Shown here: in pieces, positions 57,601 to 64,000 of the stretch
Position numbering within the stretch: the first letter of the stretch is position 1
Layout of the letters: each line of letters starts with the position of its first letter
Origin: an uncultured Flavobacteriaceae bacterium
GTDB lineage: Bacteria > Bacteroidota > Bacteroidia > Flavobacteriales > Flavobacteriaceae
Direction of reading: 5' to 3'
DNA length: 64,000 nt
Assembly (NCBI GenBank): GCA_947503105.1
Contig: CANNCM010000001.1
Span: forward strand, 124,001 to 188,000
The notes under the pieces: model-generated
What the model was told of the DNA's origin: nothing
Database searches by the model: none
Seen by the model: only the letters and a program-made list of their open reading frames with translations
Program-made: the position numbers and the translations under genes

Positions 57601-59760
57601 TGCTGAATTGAGTTTAAATCTGATTTCAAAAGCTGTAAATTCTTGAACATTATTATCATAAATCCCGTCATAATTTATATCAATAAGCAATTGATTATCA
57701 GGATTAAAAACAGTAAGTGTTTGATTTGGAGGAACACTTATTGTGTATTGCTCTTCATCATTCATTTCAGCCGCTGAAAATGTTGCAGGGGCTTGTTCTA
57801 TTTTGAAATGTGTTGCTGCATCAAATACCAGTTGAAACGTTGTGGTGCTTTGTGTATTTCCTACCGTTGGCGATGCGCTTAAGTGCATTATTTGATTTGA
57901 AAACCCTTCGAAAGGAATTGGGGCTGCATTTTCTGAGCTTATTGTTGTCGATGCTGTAAAATATAAACCGGTATCAGACGAAAGATCAAAATTAAAATTA
58001 CAATTGGATTCTTCGGTATTTAAAATACCATCATTATCAAGGTCAGCATCAAAATTATTATTGACACCATCATTATCCGCATCTCCCGCACAACTACTCA
58101 CTGGAATATTATCTGAAAGAACTGTAGAACAATCGAGTATGATTCCTTCCAGCTGATAATACCCGGCTGCAGTGGGAATATGAGTCTCTGCTGTTGCTCC
58201 AGAGATTGGTGCTCCATTGAAAAACCATTGATAAGCATCAAAAGTTTCTTCGCTCCCCAAATTTAATTCTATAAATGGAATACAAATATTATCTACTGTA
58301 ACATCGAGTGCCGAAGATGTAACTTCGGGTTTAAAAATAAAACCAGAATAAAAACCGCCGAGGGCAGCAGCACCGCTGGCACCATAATAGGAAACATAAA
58401 TTTGTCCGTCTGAGGTTACACTAACATTACCCGACAACCCACTGATCAAATACGTTACAAAATTTGAGTTTCCAAGAACTGTTTGTGGCGTTGCCGTAGT
58501 AGGAATTCCATTAATATTTACCGCCGCATCAGCTTCGGCAACAATTGTAATCCCACCAGTAAAGTTTGTTCCTGTAGAACCAGAGGCTTCAATGAGTGGT
58601 ATATTATCAATTGATCGAGGTGCTTTACAGTTTAGTGGAGGAACAAAAAATAATTCTTGATTGGCCTCACTTGTTGTACCTCCAATACCTTGATAAGCAA
58701 AAGTTGTTCTAGAAGTCCAAACATATAAATTTCCTCCTGGACTAGAACCATTTGCAGACTGAGTGCTGAAAAGATTACCATTCAGACTGACGTATTCTCC
58801 TGCATTAATCGTTGCTTGTAAGGATCCTGTTGCAGATCCTGGTTGGCCTCCAACCCATACTTCCGTATTATCAAAATGAGCGACAATAACAGGTCGCTCT
58901 ATGGCGTCAAAACCATTGGCTCGAATAAAAATATATTCACTAAATTCTTGATTCTCAATCGCAATGGTTTCAAGAGGAGCAATTTGATCGATTCCAGCGT
59001 CTCTTCCTCCTCCATTAGAATTACTCCCATTGAAAGAACCACAGTTCATCACAATAGGTTTATTTGATGCAACAAGAGCACCAATCAATCCATCTCTATT
59101 TGAGGGGGTGTCGGCTGGATTTACAGCAATAATATACGACTCCCCTACATCAAGATTAACAGAAAGTGGTGTGTTATTTAAGACATCTATGTCGGCTGGT
59201 AAATCTGAAAAGTCAACTTCAGTATTGTTTTCAGTAGCCATTATGGATATAAAATTGATATAATCTTGGTTTGACGCTGTAAAATTTTTCAAGTTTGTAA
59301 ATGTGCCTGCCCTAAAGGTTTGCCCCAATCCAGAAAGCCCTTTTGACACTAAAGACCCTGCTTGATTTTGATTTCCCGCAGTCAAGCGTGCCGAAACATA
59401 TACAGGTTTCTCAGACTGAATAATATAGCCCTTGTTTGTAATTTTTGCGCCAGTATCTGTGGATGAGACTACAAAAGAAGTCGAACTGCCATTTCCAATA
59501 AATAGCTCTAAAGGGTTTGTGTTAGATAAAGTATAGGTTGTTGTACCGCTACTCAAATCATTTACATCTACACTTATGCTTTCTGTACTTGGTGTAGAAA
59601 TATGCAAATATTGATTTTGTGGCAGTGCATTTGCATCGGATGCTGTTGTAATTGGTGGTACATAATGCGTTCTACTCAATTGTGCTGAAGACAACCAACT
59701 AAACGAGAGCATGACCAAAACCACTAATCTGTAAACTATAAAATGTGCAAAATGATGCAT
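54640..59760 (-). CDS. Giant type-IX-secreted protein with IgGFc-binding-like, TSP3 and CHU_C domains
   Basis: The 1706-residue protein has a signal peptide (VVLVMLSFSWLSSAQ). An IgGFc-binding-protein-like domain covers about residues 100-380 (NKGYIIQSEKPVYVSARL). Calcium-binding thrombospondin type 3 repeats lie near 555-590 and 760-915 (many DxDxDGxxD units). Four tandem modules of about 90 residues, each starting near a C-D-x-x-x-DG motif and ending WVRVE...V.P, cover about 1070-1450. The end has the gliding-associated C-terminal domain (FFTPNGDGFNDTWNIKGV to FVRQGHFSLRR), a type B sorting signal for type IX secretion. It is probably a cell-surface or released adhesin. It stands alone beside gldB and nadE. 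Confidence 0.92.
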   Translation of the reverse strand: MHHFAHFIVYRLVVLVMLSFSWLSSAQLSRTHYVPPITTASDANALPQNQYLHISTPSTESISVDVNDLSSGTTTYTLSNTNPLELFIGNGSSTSFVVSSTDTGAKITNKGYIIQSEKPVYVSARLTAGNQNQAGSLVSKGLSGLGQTFRAGTFTNLKNFTASNQDYINFISIMATENNTEVDFSDLPADIDVLNNTPLSVNLDVGESYIIAVNPADTPSNRDGLIGALVASNKPIVMNCGSFNGSNSNGGGRDAGIDQIAPLETIAIENQEFSEYIFIRANGFDAIERPVIVAHFDNTEVWVGGQPGSATGSLQATINAGEYVSLNGNLFSTQSANGSSPGGNLYVWTSRTTFAYQGIGGTTSEANQELFFVPPLNCKAPRSIDNIPLIEASGSTGTNFTGGITIVAEADAAVNINGIPTTATPQTVLGNSNFVTYLISGLSGNVSVTSDGQIYVSYYGASGAAALGGFYSGFIFKPEVTSSALDVTVDNICIPFIELNLGSEETFDAYQWFFNGAPISGATAETHIPTAAGYYQLEGIILDCSTVLSDNIPVSSCAGDADNDGVNNNFDADLDNDGILNTEESNCNFNFDLSSDTGLYFTASTTISSENAAPIPFEGFSNQIMHLSASPTVGNTQSTTTFQLVFDAATHFKIEQAPATFSAAEMNDEEQYTISVPPNQTLTVFNPDNQLLIDINYDGIYDNNVQEFTAFEIRFKLNSAALANGNGTFSFQSYNANQFEIIYNNISDVNSNSVAFQLTQTCRSIDSDGDNIEDALDLDSDNDGIFDVIESGNSALDTSGSGRVDGMDINDSNADGHHDLAQNPIDTDGDAVLDFLDLDSDNDGLYDLFEAGIGINTLDLNNDGQIDLGFTDNNTNGASDIAETITPLDSDADGLLDVIELDSDDDDCFDVNEAGYTGTLGVLNGTAIDSNGLVIGGNGYGIAIDTNADGLFDYQDYINITAVPLDTPLFVCEEGNATLEIVLENTSDAYDTLLWEWSFDGGTTWVVVPESPSSFENVNTNTLDILNATSTFTNTLFRAQMQRTDVVCKSFYSDEVELIVNPLPIIAENVSLFQCDQDTDGVTTFNLNEANELISSAYLDETFTFYFDETDALLGTSNSITDPINYQNINSNPSINPNQIFVRVETINGCSLVSEINLFVSTTQIPAGFSIPPYTECFDDVDGSTTFDFSDSEATILGIFPPGQPLTVTYYASESDALSEINSIVDIQNYENTSGVDQPIWVRVDSDIDNSCVGLGQYINLVVHPLPQLNTPIAPYFCVGPPNSFILNLESEYDNFVLDGQSDTDFTVNYFLSLNDAESSSSEIFTVSNTAPFVEIFYKITNNTTGCYDIDSFTIDFIDIPVANQLAPISECDTNNDGLFLFDTTALEAQILGGQTTMNIAYFDAFGNPLTDENGQTITSPFPNEFLSTSQTITAVVSNGICTDASTDITFLVNPNTSFFVDDIVICDGSSERIQLDMEDTSSSFNYAWTLPDSSITNTLQPELDVTQIGVYEVTVTNLNGSCSFSQAFEVFESEGPSISMDDITIVEGTASNSITIDEAALGSSNYEFKLVDENGNLVSGYQDMGYFGQLTGGFYTLYVRDELRCEEVVITVPVLYVMNFFTPNGDGFNDTWNIKGVRSNNYIFSKISIFDRYGKLLKNMSINSNFWDGTYNGVLMPTNDYWYSIELIKNDGTRFVRQGHFSLRR

Positions 59761-59900
59761 TTTTTAATTTTCAATCTTTGTTAATTGTTATCTAAAATAT
59801 TAAACAATATATAAATAATTATGATGCGTTTAATATGTTAATTGAATTTTAAAATCGTACTAATCTAACACAAAATCTTTCAAAGATGAATAGAATAGTT

Positions 59901-59908
59901 TATTTTTG
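59901..59908 (+). promoter_or_regulatory. Possible -7 element for nadE
   Basis: TATTTTTG matches TAnnTTTG 29 bases before the chosen nadE ATG. It overlaps an in-frame upstream GTG, which argues against that GTG being the start. No clear -33 element is seen. Confidence 0.5.
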
Positions 59909-59937
59909 TGAAATACCCAAAAATCATCGTGCAAAAT

Positions 59938-60729
59938 ATGAAAACACAAGCAGTTGTAGAACATATTAGTAATTGGTTGAAAAATTACGCCAATAATGCT
60001 CAAATTGAAGGATTTGTAGTGGGGGTTTCGGGGGGCATCGACTCTGCAGTTACCTCTACACTTTGCGCTCAAACAGGATTAAAAGTACTTTGTTTGGAGA
60101 TGCCAATACATCAAGCAGAAAGCCATGTGAGTCGAGCGCAAGAACACATTCATTTTTTAGAAAAAAACTACTCCAATGTGAGTTCAAAACGTGTGAATTT
60201 AACTCCAGTGTTTGACTCTTTAATTGACGAGATAGACACCAACGAAGATCAAAAAACTGTAGATATGGCGATGGCCAACACACGCGCAAGATTGCGCATG
60301 ACCACACTCTACTACTATGCGGGTTTGTATGGGTTTCTTGTTGCAGGAACTGGAAATAAAGTTGAAGATTTTGGTGTTGGGTTTTATACAAAATATGGCG
60401 ATGGCGGGGTAGATTTAAGTCCTATTGCAGACCTGCTCAAATCGGAAGTATATGCATTGGGAGAAATTCTCGAAGTGCCCAACAGCATCATGACTGCAGC
60501 ACCAAGTGATGGTTTGTTTGGTGATGCTCGAACTGATGAAGCCCAAATTGGGGCATCATATGACGAATTGGAATGGGCTATGAAGATGAAAGATGAAGGA
60601 AAACATGCAAGTGATTTTGAAGGAAGACAGAAAGAAGTTTTTAGGATTTTTACCCAATTCAATACCACAAATGCACACAAAATGAATCCTATTCCTGTTT
60701 GTATTATTCCTGAAATACTTAAACAATAA
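59938..60729 (+). CDS. nadE: NAD synthetase (ammonia-dependent type)
   Basis: Converts nicotinic acid adenine dinucleotide to NAD in the cytoplasm. I choose the ATG giving MKTQAVVEHISNWL (263 residues); a GTG ten codons upstream overlaps a -7 promoter element. Motifs are the P-loop-like GFVVGVSGGIDSAVTS, ANTRARLRMTTLYYYA, VAGTGNKVEDFGVGFYTKYGDGG and PIADLLKSEV. There is no N-terminal glutaminase domain, so it uses free ammonia. It precedes the NarL-type regulator by three bases. Confidence 0.96.
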   Translation: MKTQAVVEHISNWLKNYANNAQIEGFVVGVSGGIDSAVTSTLCAQTGLKVLCLEMPIHQAESHVSRAQEHIHFLEKNYSNVSSKRVNLTPVFDSLIDEIDTNEDQKTVDMAMANTRARLRMTTLYYYAGLYGFLVAGTGNKVEDFGVGFYTKYGDGGVDLSPIADLLKSEVYALGEILEVPNSIMTAAPSDGLFGDARTDEAQIGASYDELEWAMKMKDEGKHASDFEGRQKEVFRIFTQFNTTNAHKMNPIPVCIIPEILKQ

Positions 60730-60732
60730 ATC

Positions 60733-61353
60733 ATGATAAGGGTTCTTGTTGCAGATCATCAACCGATAGTAAATTATGGAATCCGAATGCTTTTTGAAAA
60801 CTCTAATGACATCAAAATTGTCAGTACAGTCAACACCGCAAAACAACTTATAAACTATTTAAAAAAAGGAAGTGCTGATCTTGTACTCATGTCCATGGAT
60901 TTACCGGATATGAATGGAATTACTGTTTTGAGAAGTATAAAAAAAAACCACAATAATGTTCGTGTAATCATCTTTAGCGCACAGCCCGAAAATATTTATG
61001 CTTCAAGCGGAATCAAAGCTGGAGCTTCTGGATTTTTGTCAAAAACAGCAACCACATCAATCATAAAAAAAGCCATTCTAAAAGTTTATAAAGGAGGGAT
61101 GTATGTGACCAATGCCATGGCCCAAAAACTAACATTCGACAAAAACAAAGAAGATACGGATTTGTACCACAAACTTTCTACGCGAGAAATTGAAGTTTTA
61201 AAACTTATATGCACTGGAAAGAAAAATAATGAAATTGCTGAAGAACTCAATATCAACCCAAAAACCGTGAGTACATACAAATCACGATTAATGTCAAAAT
61301 TAAATGTTACAAATTTGATTTCTTTAATTGATTTGGGACGACTAAAAAATTAA
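60733..61353 (+). CDS. NarL/LuxR-type response regulator without phosphoacceptor aspartate
   Basis: The 206-residue protein has an N-terminal receiver-like domain and a C-terminal LuxR helix-turn-helix (LSTREIEVLKLICTGKKNNEIAEELNINPKTVSTYKSRLM). In the receiver, the position of the phosphorylated aspartate is serine (S54 in VLMSMDLPDMNG), and one acidic-pocket residue is alanine (A7 before D8); K104 is kept. Control by ordinary phosphorylation is therefore unlikely. It may be cotranscribed with nadE. No histidine kinase is nearby. Its end lies one base from the convergent dnaG. Confidence 0.92.
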   Translation: MIRVLVADHQPIVNYGIRMLFENSNDIKIVSTVNTAKQLINYLKKGSADLVLMSMDLPDMNGITVLRSIKKNHNNVRVIIFSAQPENIYASSGIKAGASGFLSKTATTSIIKKAILKVYKGGMYVTNAMAQKLTFDKNKEDTDLYHKLSTREIEVLKLICTGKKNNEIAEELNINPKTVSTYKSRLMSKLNVTNLISLIDLGRLKN

Positions 61354-61354
61354 G

Positions 61355-63310
61355 CTAAAGAACCCTATTGAGCTTTCGAGAAAGCAACATTTTTAGGTTG
61401 GAATAATTCAAAACATCTTCCAAAACGTTTGTGTTGTCCGACGTTTTTTCGTGTGTAGTTTCCTTAAATTCATTTACTTTTTGATCAATTAAAAAACAAC
61501 GTAAATTCAAAATTGTTTCACTTACGAGTTGGGCCACATTAAAGTCTTTCTTTTTGGGAAAAATGTTGTTTTTTTCCCAATTATGAAGTCTATATCGTTC
61601 ATCATTCATCAAAATACTTGAAACAAATGGTGCTAATTTTGGATCAATATCGTGCATGAAATTCTCTACACTAAATGTGTCGTTTTGATTCAAATAGTCT
61701 ATGATGAGATAGTAAATCGTTTTAAAGTTATCATTGCTAAATTGCATTTCGTCTTCTTGAAGATCTAAATAAATTTTTTCAAAAACTTTGACGTTGTGAA
61801 TTACGGGTTCTAGGACTAAAACGCCTTCATCATTTTCTTTCAAAATTAGATCCTCAAAATCTTCTGTTCGACTTCCATAGAGCAATAAAATTTCAATGAT
61901 TTTTTGTTCTAATTCAAATTGTACATCTACTTTTTTGGTTGGTGCTGTATTTTTTACCACTTCAAAAGCTTTCTTTTGCTTTTGTATGTTTTTATTGGCC
62001 TCTATTTGCGCCTTTTTACTCATTTGAGCAAGAGTACTAAAAAGAACTGCTTCGCTAATATCCATGATTCTAGAACACTCACGAATGTATAATTCTTGCT
62101 TGATTTGATCTGATATTTTTGAAATACTACTCACCATATCCCGTATCAATTCAGCCTTGGCAATTGGATCATTATCGGCCTGTTCCATTAGCAATGAAGC
62201 CTTATAAGCAATAAAGTCTTTTGCGTTGGTTTTTAGATAGTTTTGTAATTCTTCTAATGTATTTTGCCTCGCGAAACTATCTGGATCTTCTCCCTCGGGA
62301 AAAGCACATACTTTAACGTTCATGCCTTGCTCTAAGATCAAATCTATTCCGCGGAGAGAAGCGCGAATTCCTGCAGCATCACCATCAAAAAGCACGGTTA
62401 TGTTTTTGGTTAATCGATTGACCAACCGAATTTGTTCTGATGTTAGGGCTGTCCCCGACGAAGAGACCACATTATTGATGCCTGTTTGATGAAATTGAAT
62501 AACATCTGTATACCCTTCAACCAAATAACAGTTGTCTTCCTTTGCAATGGTTTGTTTGGCATAATAAATCCCATACAACACTTTGCTTTTGTGATAAATA
62601 TCACTTTCTGGTGAATTTAAATATTTGGCCGCTTTTTCATTTTTGGCTAAAATTCTTCCTCCAAACCCAAGAACGCGACCAGACATGCTATGAATAGGAA
62701 ACATGACACGCCCTTTGAAACGATCAAATTGTTTTTCTTCTTTAACAATGGTTAAGCCTGTTTTTTCAAGGTATTTCAATTGATATCCCTTTTTTAAGGC
62801 AGCATCTGTAAAGCCACTCCAAACATCTGTAGAATACCCAAGTTGAAACTTTTTTATGGTTTCTTCCGTGAATCCTCTTTCTTTAAAATAACTCAAACCA
62901 ATGGCTTTTCCAGTATCTGTTTTGTGTAGTGTATTTTGAAAATAGGTATTGGCAAACTCACTCACCAAATACATACTTTCACGTTCCCCTGCGGCTTCTT
63001 TTTCTTCGTTAGATTGAACCGTTTCTTCTACTTCAATATTGTATTTTTTGGCCAGATATTTAATAGCTTCTGGATAGGTAAAATGCTCGTGCTCCATTAG
63101 AAATGAAACAACAGTACCCCCTTTCCCAGTAGAAAAATCTTTCCAAATTTGCTTAACAGGAGAAACCATAAAGCTCGGCGTTCGCTCTTCACTAAAAGGG
63201 CTTAATCCTTTGAAGTTGCTTCCTGCTTTTTTGAGCTGCACAAAATCGCCTATGACTTCTTCAACGCGAGCCATATCAAAAACTTTATCTATAGTAGATT
63301 TTGATATCAA
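61355..63310 (-). CDS. dnaG: DNA primase, N-terminal zinc ligands absent
   Basis: Makes RNA primers for replication. The 651-residue protein has the N-terminal CHC2-type domain, the RNA polymerase core (FKGRVMFPIHSMSGRVLGFGGR), the TOPRIM metal-site motif YLVEGYTDVI and VLFDGDAAGIRASLRG, and a helicase-binding C-terminal domain. In the zinc domain the usual CPFH reads SPFS (S37, S40) and the usual CFGC reads DFST (D58 to T61), so all four ligands are replaced. The surrounding fold (ERTPSFMVSPVKQ, GKGGTVVSFLM) is kept, so the domain persists without zinc. Confidence 0.96.
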   Translation of the reverse strand: MISKSTIDKVFDMARVEEVIGDFVQLKKAGSNFKGLSPFSEERTPSFMVSPVKQIWKDFSTGKGGTVVSFLMEHEHFTYPEAIKYLAKKYNIEVEETVQSNEEKEAAGERESMYLVSEFANTYFQNTLHKTDTGKAIGLSYFKERGFTEETIKKFQLGYSTDVWSGFTDAALKKGYQLKYLEKTGLTIVKEEKQFDRFKGRVMFPIHSMSGRVLGFGGRILAKNEKAAKYLNSPESDIYHKSKVLYGIYYAKQTIAKEDNCYLVEGYTDVIQFHQTGINNVVSSSGTALTSEQIRLVNRLTKNITVLFDGDAAGIRASLRGIDLILEQGMNVKVCAFPEGEDPDSFARQNTLEELQNYLKTNAKDFIAYKASLLMEQADNDPIAKAELIRDMVSSISKISDQIKQELYIRECSRIMDISEAVLFSTLAQMSKKAQIEANKNIQKQKKAFEVVKNTAPTKKVDVQFELEQKIIEILLLYGSRTEDFEDLILKENDEGVLVLEPVIHNVKVFEKIYLDLQEDEMQFSNDNFKTIYYLIIDYLNQNDTFSVENFMHDIDPKLAPFVSSILMNDERYRLHNWEKNNIFPKKKDFNVAQLVSETILNLRCFLIDQKVNEFKETTHEKTSDNTNVLEDVLNYSNLKMLLSRKLNRVL

Positions 63311-63408
63311 TTGTAAAATTTATTGAATGAACTAAATGTTTGTATCATGGCTAAGATATAAAATATCAAACACATGATAACTAAAATATTTGCTATTGCT
63401 GTTTTGGA

Positions 63409-64000
63409 TTATTTATTGCGATCAATTACGTAATTCACCATTAATAAAAGGGCCTCTTTGTATTGCGAATTTGGGTAATGTTCTATAAGTTTAATGGCGT
63501 CTTCTTGAAAACTTTTCATTTTTGAAACCGCATATTCCAAACCTCCATTAGACTTTACGAATGCGATGACCTCTTTGACACGTTTTGGGTCTTTGTTGTG
63601 ATTTTTTATAGAATTAATCAACCAAGATTGTTCTTTTTTCGAACACTGATTTAAAACATAAATCAATGGAAGTGTCATTTTTTGCTCCTTTATGTCTATT
63701 CCTGTTGGCTTTCCAATATTTTCTGTACCATAATCAAAAAGGTCGTCCTTGATCTGAAAAGCCATTCCTATTAGCTCTCCAAATTTTCTCATGGTTTCAA
63801 CATCTTTGGAGTGTGGTTTTATGGATGCAGCACCCAAACTACAACAAGCAGCAATAAGTGTTGCTGTTTTTTGGCGAATTATTTCATAATAAACTTCTTC
63901 TGTAATATCTAGTTTTCGTGCTTTTTCTATCTGAAGAAGTTCACCTTCACTCATTTCTCGAACCGCAACAGAAATTATTTTTAGAAGATCAAAATCGTTG
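63409..64000 (-). CDS. Polyprenyl diphosphate synthase (N-terminus cut by window edge)
   Basis: The frame is open to the right edge. I read upstream of the first internal ATG the residues NDFDLLKIISVAVREMSEGELLQ, which belong to the family, so only the C-terminal 196 residues are present. The second aspartate-rich region is kept in GMAFQIKDDLFDYGTENIGKPTGIDIKEQK, which binds magnesium and the allylic substrate. The enzyme is a trans-isoprenyl chain elongator. The product length (for example the octaprenyl or heptaprenyl side chain of menaquinone) depends on the missing half. It lies 98 bases upstream of dnaG on the same strand. Confidence 0.9.
   Translation of the reverse strand, partial: NDFDLLKIISVAVREMSEGELLQIEKARKLDITEEVYYEIIRQKTATLIAACCSLGAASIKPHSKDVETMRKFGELIGMAFQIKDDLFDYGTENIGKPTGIDIKEQKMTLPLIYVLNQCSKKEQSWLINSIKNHNKDPKRVKEVIAFVKSNGGLEYAVSKMKSFQEDAIKLIEHYPNSQYKEALLLMVNYVIDRNK

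Noticed and set aside
59908-59937. A GTG start extending nadE by ten codons
   Set aside because: The GTG overlaps the TATTTTTG promoter element, and the extra residues do not resemble the family N-terminus.

Overview
The window is AT-rich chromosomal DNA from a member of the Bacteroidota, most probably a marine Flavobacteriaceae. The evidence is a SusC-type outer-membrane receptor, the gliding and type IX secretion genes gldK-L-M-N and gldB-C, a very large protein ending in a CHU_C/type B sorting domain, promoters with the TTTG / TAnnTTTG elements of this phylum, and very few Shine-Dalgarno sequences.

Region 1 (about 1-21240) is a carbohydrate locus for a xylose- and uronate-containing polysaccharide. 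A leftward group carries xylB, xylA and a xylose/H+ symporter, followed by a susC that runs off the left edge. A rightward group carries uxaC, a Gfo/Idh dehydrogenase, galK and an SSS symporter. A second leftward operon carries a fructuronate-reductase-type SDR, uxuA, kduI, kduD, a DUF4861 lipoprotein and a complete TRAP transporter (dctP, dctQ, dctM). Together these take glucuronate and unsaturated uronates to 2-keto-3-deoxygluconate (KDG), and xylose to xylulose-5-phosphate. The KDG kinase, KDPG aldolase, lyases, SusD and regulator must lie outside. The four start regions (susC, xylB, uxaC, SDR) share a repeated ACAGN-type element in the same orientation relative to the gene, which suggests one regulon.

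Region 2 (about 21240-35700) holds a DUF6090 protein, an initiator tRNA with promoter and terminator, an ABC-F ATPase with a small CPXCG protein, a DUF983 protein, a FAD oxidoreductase, the type IX secretion core gldK-gldL-gldM-gldN, an arginase-fold protein that has lost metal ligands, topA and an uncharacterised membrane protein.

Region 3 (about 35700-54560) is mostly housekeeping and envelope: miaB, a sigma-54 activator without a sensor domain, lptE, a TPR protein, secG, groES-groEL, a three-gene cysteine-rich metal-uptake cluster (HYC_CC_PP protein, TonB receptor, HMA protein), a free-methionine-sulfoxide reductase, purH, the rod-shape operon mreB-mreC-mreD-mrdA-rodA, and gldC and gldB.

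Region 4 (about 54600-64000) has the 1706-residue type-IX-secreted protein, nadE, a NarL-type regulator without the phosphoacceptor aspartate, a dnaG primase without zinc ligands in its N-terminal zinc-finger region, and the C-terminal part of a polyprenyl diphosphate synthase cut by the right edge.

My strongest candidates for something undescribed are the four-site repeat element of region 1, an identically placed inverted repeat over the -33 elements of miaB and groES, the degenerate arginase-fold protein next to gldK, and the cysteine-pair metal cluster.
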